Positions 8,023 through 14,428 of a stretch of 64,000 bases of DNA are shown here, one piece after another. The DNA comes from HGM11412 sp045536025. GTDB taxonomy: Bacteria; Bacillota; Clostridia; Christensenellales; Borkfalkiaceae. The first letter of the stretch is position 1. Every line of letters begins with the position of its first letter. The DNA lies in assembly GCA_045536025.1 (NCBI GenBank), contig JAZSMT010000034.1, positions 1 through 64,000 of the forward strand, given 5' to 3'. Below the pieces are notes generated by a model. That model saw only the letters and a list, made by a program, of their open reading frames with translations. It ran no database searches and was not told the origin of the DNA. A program made the translations under genes and the position numbers.

Positions 8023-8313
8023 TTAAGCTAACGAGTCGAAGAACTCGATGCTCTTGCTGTCTGCCTTAAGCTGAACGATAGCTTTTTTGTATGAAGGAGT
8101 GTAACCCTCGTATCTACCCATTCTCTTAAGCTTACCACGGCAGTTAGCAGTGTTTACGGAATCAACCTTAACGCCGAAAAGTTTTTCGATAGCGAGCTTA
8201 ATTTCCGTCTTGTTTGCCTTTTTATCTACGATGAAAACGTATTTCTTCGTTGCAATATCAGCATAGCTCTTTTCAGTTAAAAGAGGTCTGATAATAATAT
8301 CTCTTTCTTTCAT
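8023..8313 (-). CDS. rplW: Ribosomal protein L23
   Basis: A 96-residue 50S protein at the tunnel exit and a docking site for trigger factor and SRP. IIRPLLTEKSYADIATKKYV and the KRMGRYEGYTPSYKKAIVQL region match the family. Its start codon overlaps the rplD stop (TAATG at 8313), so the two are translationally coupled. Length is normal. Confidence 0.97.
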   Translation of the reverse strand: MKERDIIIRPLLTEKSYADIATKKYVFIVDKKANKTEIKLAIEKLFGVKVDSVNTANCRGKLKRMGRYEGYTPSYKKAIVQLKADSKSIEFFDSLA

Positions 8314-8936
8314 TATTCTCCGTAAACCTCCTCTAATTTTTCAACGGCGCTCTTAGCAATTACAACTACTGCGTTTTTAACAACTTCGTAGGTGCTTAAA
8401 GTATCAACCGAAATCGTAGAAAGTTCGGGGATATTTCTTGCTGCTCTTAAAACCTGAACGTCGTTGTCGCCCATTACCATTAAAACGGTCTTATCAAACT
8501 TGAACGCGTCAAGGAAAGCTACCATTTCTTTGGTCTTGCCCGTTTCAACCGCTAAACTGTCGATAACGAACAACTGCTCGTCTGCAATCTTTTTAGAAAG
8601 TGCGCTGAAAAGTGCAACTCTCTTTGCGGTTATGTTCATCTTCTTAGAGAAATCTCTCGACTTGGGTGCGAATACTACGCCACCTTTGGTCCATTGAGGA
8701 GCTCTCGTCGAACCTTGACGTGCGCTACCCGTACCTTTTTGTCTATAAGGCTTCTTACCACCGCCTCTAACTTCCGATCTAGTCAAAGTGCTCTTGGTGC
8801 CTTGACGCTCGTTAGCAAGACGAGTAACTACTGCCTGATGAATTAAAGGTTCGTTATATTCAATAGCGAAGATTTCGCTAAGTTCCATCGAGCCGGTTTC
8901 TTGGCCTTTCATATTGTAAACTTTAATGCTTGGCAT
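8313..8936 (-). CDS. rplD: Ribosomal protein L4
   Basis: A 207-residue 50S protein whose loop reaches into the exit tunnel. The tunnel loop is complete (KSTLTRSEVRGGGKKPYRQK followed by GTGSARQG and APQWTKGGVVFAPK). In E. coli L4 also represses its own S10 operon through the leader; whether that applies here is unknown, although the leader upstream of rpsJ does carry a terminator-like hairpin. Flanked by rplC and rplW. Confidence 0.98.
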   Translation of the reverse strand: MPSIKVYNMKGQETGSMELSEIFAIEYNEPLIHQAVVTRLANERQGTKSTLTRSEVRGGGKKPYRQKGTGSARQGSTRAPQWTKGGVVFAPKSRDFSKKMNITAKRVALFSALSKKIADEQLFVIDSLAVETGKTKEMVAFLDAFKFDKTVLMVMGDNDVQVLRAARNIPELSTISVDTLSTYEVVKNAVVVIAKSAVEKLEEVYGE

Positions 8937-8947
8937 AATTGTCTCCT

Positions 8948-9580
8948 TTAGGCTTTAACGCTCTTCGATACCGTAACGATACCGCCTACTGCCCCAGGAA
9001 TAGCGCCTTTAATTAAAAGCACGTTTCTCTGCGTGTCGACTTTCACGATTTCAAGGTTTTGAACGGTTACTCTTTCGTTACCGTACTGACCGGGCATATG
9101 TTTGTTCTTAAATACTCTCGAGGGAGAGCTGTTTGCGCCCATAGAACCAACTTCTCTGTGAACGGGGCCGGTACCGTGAGTCATTCTAAGCTTTGCTTGG
9201 TTCCATCTTTTGATTACGCCGGAGAAACCGTGACCTTTCGTCGTACCTGCTACGTCAACTTTGTCGCCTTCTGCGAAAACCTCAACGGTTACCGCCTTGC
9301 CTACTTCGTAAGCCGAAAGGTCGTCAAATCTAAATTCTTTTAAAACTCTTTGGCAAGCAACGCCTGCTTTCTTGAATTGACCTGCTTCGGGCTTGTTGAG
9401 CGCGCCTTCTTTAACTTCGCCGAAACCGAGCTTAACTGCAGCGTAGCCATCTTTTTCAACCGTCTTAAGTTGAACGATCGGGCACGGACCTGCCTCTACT
9501 ACGGTTACGGGGATTACTTTTCCGTCAGCGGAAAAGACCTGTGTCATACCTAATTTTTTTCCAATGATTGCTTTATTCAT
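8948..9580 (-). CDS. rplC: Ribosomal protein L3
   Basis: A 210-residue protein that begins 50S assembly and reaches the peptidyl-transferase centre. It starts MNKAIIGKKLGMTQVFSADG and carries the central extension GVIKRWNQAKLRMTHGTGPV with HREVGSMG. The gene is the second of the operon, 68 nt after rpsJ. TTTGGAGGTGAACTTTATCG precedes the ATG. Confidence 0.98.
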   Translation of the reverse strand: MNKAIIGKKLGMTQVFSADGKVIPVTVVEAGPCPIVQLKTVEKDGYAAVKLGFGEVKEGALNKPEAGQFKKAGVACQRVLKEFRFDDLSAYEVGKAVTVEVFAEGDKVDVAGTTKGHGFSGVIKRWNQAKLRMTHGTGPVHREVGSMGANSSPSRVFKNKHMPGQYGNERVTVQNLEIVKVDTQRNVLLIKGAIPGAVGGIVTVSKSVKA

Positions 9581-9648
9581 CGATAAAGTTCACCTCCAAA
9601 TTATTTACAAATTTAATTGTATTGTTTTTTGCTTTAAAACCGTAAAAA

Positions 9649-9948
9649 TTACAGTTTAATCTTAACGTCTACGCCTGCGGGCAAATGAATACTGTCAAGT
9701 ATCTTTGCGTTAGTCGAATAGATGTCGATAAGTCTTTTGTGAGTTCTAATTTCGAACTGCTCTCTACTATCCTTGTACTTGTGAGGAGAACGTAAGATAG
9801 TTACGATTTCCTTTTCAGTAGGAAGGGGGATAGGTCCGCTTATTTTAGCGCCTGCTTTCTTCATCGTTTCAACGATTCTTTCAGTCGCTTGGTCAACCAT
9901 CTTGTGGTCGTAAGCAGCCAACTTAATTCTGATTTTCTGACCTGCCAT
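9649..9948 (-). CDS. rpsJ: Ribosomal protein S10 (first gene of the S10-spc operon)
   Basis: A 99-residue 30S head protein that also acts in antitermination as NusE with NusB. MAGQKIRIKLAAYDHKMVDQ, PIPLPTEKEIVTILRSPHKY and SREQFEIRTHKRLIDI are family signatures. It opens the operon, behind a leader of about 250 nt from a consensus promoter (10212-10240). AAAAGGAGTAGAAACAA is the ribosome-binding site. Length is normal. Confidence 0.98.
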   Translation of the reverse strand: MAGQKIRIKLAAYDHKMVDQATERIVETMKKAGAKISGPIPLPTEKEIVTILRSPHKYKDSREQFEIRTHKRLIDIYSTNAKILDSIHLPAGVDVKIKL

Positions 9949-10022
9949 TTGTTTCTACTCCTTTTTTTATACTAACTAATAAATGTAGTCAACATTGCCG
10001 TGTGTGTCGCACCCTATGACAT

Positions 10023-10061
10023 AAAAAAATCATTCGCTACTGTGTTTTTTGCTGCGAATGA
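10023..10061 (-). terminator. Attenuator-like terminator hairpin in the S10-spc leader
   Basis: On the minus strand an 8-bp stem TCATTCGC/GCGAATGA is followed at once by seven T (complement of 10023-10029), the form of an intrinsic terminator. It lies between the rpsJ promoter and rpsJ, so it could stop transcription of the whole operon unless an alternative fold forms. A competing pairing is possible between TTGCGA about 40 nt upstream and TTCGCA in the 5' arm. The effector is unknown (an r-protein such as L4 is a guess). Confidence 0.6.
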
Positions 10062-10211
10062 CGTAGTTATCCCTGGGCACGGTTAGTCGCAAGAGTTAAA
10101 CTCTCACATTTGTCAACGAAAATTATCTTCTTGAAATTTCAGCGATTTCCGGATTCGCTAAAACAAAGTTTAAGTAACTTTTCGTATCAACCCTATAAAC
10201 ACAGCGTGTCT

Positions 10212-10240
10212 ATAATAATATATTTTTCAGGTATTGTCAA
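10212..10240 (-). promoter_or_regulatory. Promoter of the S10-spc operon
   Basis: TTGACA (10235-10240) and TATTAT (10212-10217) are separated by exactly 17 bp on the minus strand. It is the best promoter in the rpsJ upstream region and gives a leader of about 250 nt. Confidence 0.8.
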
Positions 10241-10284
10241 ACGATTTTGCGCTGTTTTTAAAAAAATTTTTTTGCTTAAAAAAG

Positions 10285-10313
10285 TTGATTTTTGAGCGAG
10301 TTTTAGGTATACT
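10285..10313 (+). promoter_or_regulatory. Promoter of the leader ORF and mgtE
   Basis: TTGATT (10285-10290), 17 bp, TATACT (10308-10313). Transcription would begin near 10320, a few nucleotides before an AAGGAGG sequence, leaving a very short 5' end ahead of the leader ORF. Confidence 0.65.
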
Positions 10314-10339
10314 AAAATAAAAAAAGGAGGTGCGGTAAC

Positions 10340-10420
10340 ATGGGTAGTGACGCGAGTGGTCGAAGTACACAATATATAGTATTTTTATCTAACGTAACCG
10401 CATCTTTAGGCTCTTTTTAA
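10340..10420 (+). CDS. 26-residue leader ORF upstream of mgtE
   Basis: A short ORF (starts MGSDASGRSTQYIVF, ends ASLGSF) with a near-perfect Shine-Dalgarno, AGGAGG 9 nt before the ATG. I do not recognise the peptide. It is hydrophobic in the middle and not rich in D/E/P, unlike the MgtL-type leaders of Enterobacteria. It lies between a promoter and an intrinsic terminator (10460-10485), all ahead of mgtE, so its translation could set readthrough into mgtE. The 9 nt between its Shine-Dalgarno and ATG (10331-10339) can pair with 10394-10402 inside the ORF (one mismatch), so translation and RNA folding are linked. Real translation is inferred from the ribosome-binding site, not shown. Confidence 0.6.
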   Translation: MGSDASGRSTQYIVFLSNVTASLGSF

Positions 10421-10422
10421 TA

Positions 10423-10436
10423 CGTACGCGCGTACG
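10423..10436 (+). repeat. 14-bp perfect palindrome in the mgtE leader
   Basis: CGTACGCGCGTACG is a perfect palindrome directly after the leader ORF stop. In RNA it could form a small hairpin; in DNA it is a possible protein site. Its function is unknown. Confidence 0.6.
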
Positions 10437-10459
10437 CGTATCCGTATATATATTACTCT

Positions 10460-10485
10460 ACCCGTCGGTTGCGTCGGGTTTTTTT
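10460..10485 (+). terminator. Intrinsic terminator in the mgtE leader
   Basis: ACCCG-T-CG / CG-T-CGGGT stem (one T-T mismatch, GTTG loop) followed by seven T. It stands 31-56 nt before mgtE and after the leader ORF, so mgtE expression must pass it: a transcription-attenuation layout. Confidence 0.7.
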
Positions 10486-10515
10486 GTTCAAAAAAATTAA
10501 AAGGAGTAATATAAT

Positions 10516-11946
10516 ATGGATATGAAAGACGTAAACGAAGTTATCGCAATTCCCGAAAAAAGAGATTACGAGAGTGAACTTCTTAAAATTATTAAAAGCA
10601 ATTTAACAAAAGCTGAGCTTAAGGATAAACTTAGCGAGTATCACGACAACGATATTGCAAAGATTTTCCCCCTTATAACACCTAGCGAAAGAAAGAAGTT
10701 ATATAAGGTTTTATCCGACGAAGAGATTTCGGATATATTTGCATATTTAGAGGACGCTAACGAATACGTTTCCGAACTCGGTAACGAAAAGCTGGCTGAC
10801 ATTATCGAGGAAATGGACGCCGACGACGCTATCGACCTTCTTTCCGACCTTGAAGAAGATAAACGTCAAGACATTATAACGCTTATCGAGCCCGAGGCAA
10901 AGGCAGACATTATACTTATCGACTCCTACTTAGAGGACCAAATAGGTAGTATAATGACTACCAACTTTATTTCCATCGATAAAAACTTTACCGTTAAGCA
11001 AGCTATGCGTTCGGTTATAAATCAAGCGGCGGAAAACGACAACATCTCTACCGTTTACGCAGTGGAGGAAGACGGGCGCTTTTACGGCGCGATTGAGCTT
11101 AGAGATTTGGTAATCGCAAGAGATACCACCCCCCTATCCGACATTATATCGACGAGCTACCCTTATTTTTACGCGCTTGAAACGACGGCGGAGTGCATTG
11201 AACAGCTTAAAAACTATTCGGAAGACTCAATTCCCGTACTCAATAAAGAAAACAAGCTTATAGGTGTAATAACCTCTTCCGACCTAGTTGAGGCGGTTGA
11301 CGAAGTTTTAAGTGACGACTATGCTAAACTTGCAGGTCTTACCAAGGAAGAAGATTTAGACGAGCCGGTATTTAAAAGTATCGGAAAGCGCATACCTTGG
11401 CTTATAATACTTTTAATTCTCGGCGTGGGCGTTTCGGCGGTAATTCAAAGTTTTCAAACGCTAATACCCACCTCACTTATAATACTTTATACCTTCCAAA
11501 GCTTAATACTCGGTATGAGTGGTAACGCAGGCACACAAAGCCTAGCAGTAACGGTAAGGGTTTTGAGCGACGAGGAGCTTGACCGCAAGCAAAAGTTTAA
11601 GTTTATACTTAAAGAACTGCGCGTGGGATTTATGAACGGGCTTATCGTAGGAACACTTGCCTTTTTGATAATAGGAATTTACGTTCAATTCTTTGAGCCT
11701 ACGTTCGTATCAAACTTTGGCGTATCGGGCTTTGCAGTATCAGCGTGTATAGGTATATCGCTACTTTTATCAATGGTGCTCGCAGGGCTTGACGGAACGC
11801 TTATTCCCATAATATTTAAAAAGATAGGCATTGACCCCGCTGTTGCATCAGGACCGCTAATTACCACGATAAACGATTTACTTGCCGTAATTATTTATTA
11901 TAGCGTATCAATATTGATGCTAGTAACCCTACTCGGAATTGCATAA
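10516..11946 (+). CDS. mgtE: MgtE magnesium transporter
   Basis: A 476-residue Mg2+ channel/transporter of the cytoplasmic membrane. In order: MgtE_N superhelical domain (residues about 20-150, with EEMDADDAIDLLSDLEEDKR), a CBS pair (about 150-275; DSIPVLNKENKLIGVITSSD) and five transmembrane helices with the pore-family motifs GNAGTQSLAVTVR and GMSGN. Cytosolic Mg2+ closes this family through the N and CBS domains. AAAGGAG precedes the ATG. It stands alone behind a long regulated leader; no M-box consensus was found there. Confidence 0.95.
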   Translation: MDMKDVNEVIAIPEKRDYESELLKIIKSNLTKAELKDKLSEYHDNDIAKIFPLITPSERKKLYKVLSDEEISDIFAYLEDANEYVSELGNEKLADIIEEMDADDAIDLLSDLEEDKRQDIITLIEPEAKADIILIDSYLEDQIGSIMTTNFISIDKNFTVKQAMRSVINQAAENDNISTVYAVEEDGRFYGAIELRDLVIARDTTPLSDIISTSYPYFYALETTAECIEQLKNYSEDSIPVLNKENKLIGVITSSDLVEAVDEVLSDDYAKLAGLTKEEDLDEPVFKSIGKRIPWLIILLILGVGVSAVIQSFQTLIPTSLIILYTFQSLILGMSGNAGTQSLAVTVRVLSDEELDRKQKFKFILKELRVGFMNGLIVGTLAFLIIGIYVQFFEPTFVSNFGVSGFAVSACIGISLLLSMVLAGLDGTLIPIIFKKIGIDPAVASGPLITTINDLLAVIIYYSVSILMLVTLLGIA

Positions 11947-11999
11947 AAAAAGCACGCTTTTCATATGGTTTTCCCTATAAGGAATTTTTAGATATTATA

Positions 12000-12027
12000 A
12001 AAGGATAGCAAAATTTTGCTATCCTTT
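12000..12027 (+). terminator. Bidirectional terminator after mgtE
   Basis: AAAGGATAGCAAAA/TTTTGCTATCCTTT is a perfect 28-nt inverted repeat with A- and T-rich flanks. It lies between convergent mgtE and the lipoprotein gene at 12121. Confidence 0.75.
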
Positions 12028-12120
12028 ATCTTTTGCTTGGCAAAAACACACGACTTTCTTTTATAAGTATAGTGTACTATATTAATCGCAAAATGAAAAG
12101 CGACTCCCTATTGTTTTCAT

Positions 12121-12606
12121 TTATGCTGGATATATAGTATAGGCTTTATCAATAAGATAATCAGCATATATATCATCTTCGTCATAAATGTTAAGCGTAA
12201 ATTTTATCTTATTTACTTGAGTGATTCCTAATTCTTCAAAATCAGACTCAAAAAAACTTATATGTCCAACAGCTTTGCTTCCTGGCGTAACACTTTTTGC
12301 CCAGAACGGATCACACATGTAATCATTAACTGAAACATCATCTAAAGAAAACATCAAATTTTTATTAGTTTTATTTTCTAAGGATACATTAAGTGTGTAT
12401 CCATAAAATCCGTTTGGATTAACACCAGTTATTTTAAATAAGCAATTTTCATCATCAACGATTATTTGAGTATATGAGTTTTGCTCTCCACCTATGTTAT
12501 TGTTATTTCCACTTGTCGAATTATCTGTGGAATCAAAACAACCTACAAATGAAAAGCACATAGCCAAAACAAGAATTATAAAAAATAGTTTACTTAATTT
12601 TTTCAT
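12121..12606 (-). CDS. Putative lipoprotein, function unknown
   Basis: A 161-residue secreted protein. MKKLSKLFFIILVLAMCFSF is a signal peptide ending in FVGC, a lipobox-like cleavage site at about residue 24, then a low-complexity linker (STDNSTSGNNNN). The remaining 110 residues look like an all-beta domain (LFKITGVNPNGFYGYTLNVS, KFTLNIYDEDDIYADYLIDK), as in DUF4352-like immunoglobulin-type lipoproteins, but I cannot place it firmly. The start at 12606 follows GGAGG at 5 nt; a longer frame to 12669 has no ribosome-binding site and runs through a repeat. It is transcribed alone. Confidence 0.75.
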   Translation of the reverse strand: MKKLSKLFFIILVLAMCFSFVGCFDSTDNSTSGNNNNIGGEQNSYTQIIVDDENCLFKITGVNPNGFYGYTLNVSLENKTNKNLMFSLDDVSVNDYMCDPFWAKSVTPGSKAVGHISFFESDFEELGITQVNKIKFTLNIYDEDDIYADYLIDKAYTIYPA

Positions 12607-12621
12607 TTCATCCTCCATTAA

Positions 12622-12838
12622 AAAAGTGCGCCAACCGAAGTTAACGCACCGAAAAATGCGAAACTCCAAGTTGTCGCCAAACGAACTTTATCGCAAGTAT
12701 AAGCATAGCCATACCACCGAACGGGAGTCGCACTTTTACCAAATGGATTATGTTCGATTAGTATGACAAAATAGGGGCATAATTATCCTATAAAAAAAGA
12801 AACTACGCCTATTTGCGACAATATTAAGTTCGTTTGGC
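12622..12838. repeat. Inverted-repeat element (possible MITE or decayed repeat)
   Basis: This gene-free stretch holds two nested inverted repeats: AAAAGTGCG/CGCACTTTT (12622-12630, 12729-12737) and GCCAAACGAACTT/AAGTTCGTTTGGC (12676-12688, 12826-12838). A degenerate third copy of the second motif is at 12630-12643 (GCCAACCGAAGTT). No transposase is present. It ends at the ribosome-binding site of the lipoprotein gene at 12606 and may carry its promoter. A small non-autonomous repeat is the likeliest reading. Confidence 0.5.
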
Positions 12839-12894
12839 ATTATTATTTTAACACATATGAAAAGATTAATCAAGCAGTTTTATGTGGACAAAAG

Positions 12895-12923
12895 AAAACT
12901 CGACTTGAACAAAGTCGAGTTTT
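12895..12923 (-). terminator. Terminator of the interrupted four-helix-bundle gene
   Basis: AAAACTCGACTT/AAGTCGAGTTTT, a 12-bp perfect stem with a 5-nt loop and T-rich continuation on the minus strand, immediately after the end of the frame at 12929. Confidence 0.7.
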
Positions 12924-12928
12924 ATAAG

Positions 12929-13282
12929 TTATTTTTTCTGCTTTAATGTTTTACACGAAGAAATCAACATTTTCCGTATAGCGCCACAATCGTTATTCAG
13001 TTTTTTATATTGATTTTCTTCTAAATATCCTGTTTCAGATAGCAATTCTAACTAATATTCGCTTTCAAAGCATTCTTTTAACGCTATTTCAAGTTTTGAA
13101 ATAAAGTCAGCCGTTCCTTGTGCATATTGAGCTTCGTGGATATTTGCACCAATACTTGTTCCGGAACGCAATAATTGATTAGTCAATACACTTTCTTTGT
13201 TATTAGATTTAATTTCTTTAGTTATGTAAACTATATTTTTAGCAAACTCTTTTGCTTTTTCTCTTAAGACACTTTCACTCAT
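12929..13282 (-). pseudogene. Four-helix-bundle protein (S23/IVP family) interrupted by an amber codon
   Basis: From ATG at 13282 the frame encodes a protein close to the intact gene at 28407-28757 (LLRSGTSIGANIHEAQYAQG here, LERSATSIGANIREAKYAHS there). After 76 codons TAG stands where the paralog has TGG (Trp, in ETEYWLEL). The same frame then continues without further stops for 40 codons (NDCGAIRKMLISSCKTLKQK) to a TAA, giving the same total of about 117 residues. So one G-to-A change inactivates it, unless amber is read through. The family was first seen inside 23S rRNA intervening sequences; its function is unknown. The -10 lies 6 nt from the ATG. A hairpin array is directly upstream. 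Confidence 0.88.
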
Positions 13283-13288
13283 AAGTTA

Positions 13289-13317
13289 ATTATAAAATAT
13301 TACAAATTTTAAGTAAA
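13289..13317 (-). promoter_or_regulatory. Promoter of the interrupted four-helix-bundle gene (leaderless type)
   Basis: TTTACT (13312-13317), 17 bp, TATAAT (13289-13294), then 6 nt to the ATG at 13282; the transcript would start at or next to the start codon. Confidence 0.7.
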
Positions 13318-13497
13318 GTGATATTGTTTGCACAGCAAACAGTTATATTTTTAGACTTAATCTAAAAGTTATATTTTGGCTACAGCCAAAGTTATATTAA
13401 ATAAATCCACAACTTACCGTAGGCAAATATCACTGCCGATAGGCAATATCACTCGTCGCTAGACGAATATCACAAATCCGCTTGCGGATTTATTTAG
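13317..13497. repeat. Hairpin array A (short palindromes with repeated linkers)
   Basis: Between two genes lie at least six small perfect hairpins: GTTTGC/GCAAAC, TTTTAGA/TCTAAAA, TTTGGC/GCCAAA, TGCC/GGCA, CGTC/GACG, AAATCCGC/GCGGATTT. They are separated by a recurring linker AGTGATATT or AGTTATATT in the left half and its reverse AATATCACT in the right half. The right half is enclosed by TAAATAAATCC/GGATTTATTTA. Stem sequences differ while the linkers are kept. Two other clusters of the same style are at 28808-28971 and 35584-35976. Confidence 0.8.
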
Positions 13498-13545
13498 TTG
13501 CCGAACCCCTTGCAGGGACTCGGCTAAAGCGTGCTTTTAATTTTA

Positions 13546-14409
13546 TTATTTGTTTTGACCGTTAGCTAGTTCGGCTTTAACTTTTAAAGGCGTTTGGGGT
13601 AAAACGAAGATATCTTGAATACTTTTTGAGTCGGTTATCTTTTTATATTTTGCGTAATCAACAGCGTCCTCATTGTCGTATTCCATTTTTTCATACTCGC
13701 CGTCTTCGTCTTTGCTGTGATAATAAGATTCGCCGTCGAAATAATACTCAAAATCGGTATTAGCAACTAACTTACCGTCCTCTTCATTTCTATCGCCAAC
13801 GTATTTTGCACGATAATAACTTTCGTCGTAACTAGCAGTGTCAATCAAAGCTTCTTGCAAAAGTTCAACCACCCCGTCGTTAATATAACCGAATACGCAG
13901 AACTTATCGTTAGTGAAAACTCCACTATCGGTTAAAACGATTGCAAAGCTTGCCTTTGCCGTATCGTATTTAGGCTCGCCGATTTCCGAGTCAAACTCTC
14001 TTATCATAACGAGCGCACCAGCTCTTACTTTAAGCTTAGACTCTCTGCCCGCAGAGGTAAACTCACCCTTTAAACCTTCGCCGGTATAAGCTTTTTGAAC
14101 GTAATCTTCCGCAAAAGTATATCCACCAACCACTAAATAGTCTTGTTGTTTAGAAAGTACGAGTGCAGTATCGTTATAAAAACCGCTTTCTATAAGGTCG
14201 ATAACCCTATCACACGTTTTGGGCGCAAAAGTTTTATATAAAGATAAAGTGGAATTGATAGTAGTAGTTCCACCGTCCACCTTATAAGAAATGTCAAACT
14301 TCACGTCTTGAATAACGCTACCGTTTTTAGTGTAAGTGGTGCAAGCAGTCATAGAAAAGGTTAAAACCGCAATAACGAAAACCGCAAGCGCTTTAATAAA
14401 TTTTTTCAT
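13546..14409 (-). CDS. Cyclophilin-like peptidyl-prolyl isomerase lipoprotein (divergent)
   Basis: A 287-residue lipoprotein: the signal peptide ends SMTAC (lipobox, about residue 23). The body follows the cyclophilin plan: LSLYKTFAPKTCDRVIDLIE, SGFYNDTALVLSK, then GEFTS, AGALVMIR, SFAIVLTD and FCVFGYINDGVVELLQEAL, matching in order the strands of bacterial PpiA/B-type enzymes. Catalytic Arg/Phe of FHR is not conserved (LVLSKQQDY), so activity is doubtful. A Glu/Asp/Tyr-rich insert lies at about residues 200-250. It may assist folding outside the membrane. It lies 19 nt after the zinc-ribbon gene and is likely cotranscribed. Confidence 0.7.
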   Translation of the reverse strand: MKKFIKALAVFVIAVLTFSMTACTTYTKNGSVIQDVKFDISYKVDGGTTTINSTLSLYKTFAPKTCDRVIDLIESGFYNDTALVLSKQQDYLVVGGYTFAEDYVQKAYTGEGLKGEFTSAGRESKLKVRAGALVMIREFDSEIGEPKYDTAKASFAIVLTDSGVFTNDKFCVFGYINDGVVELLQEALIDTASYDESYYRAKYVGDRNEEDGKLVANTDFEYYFDGESYYHSKDEDGEYEKMEYDNEDAVDYAKYKKITDSKSIQDIFVLPQTPLKVKAELANGQNK

Positions 14410-14428
14410 AATTCCTCCAAAACGGGCA

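Noticed and set aside
10320..10515. M-box (ykoK) Mg2+ riboswitch in the mgtE leader
   Set aside because: The conserved M-box stretches (GGTGAGGCTCCTATAT type) are not present; the leader has an ORF, a palindrome and a terminator instead.
12494..12766. Plus-strand ORF of 90 codons
   Set aside because: It is antisense to the lipoprotein start and runs through the inverted-repeat element; no ribosome-binding site or family resemblance.
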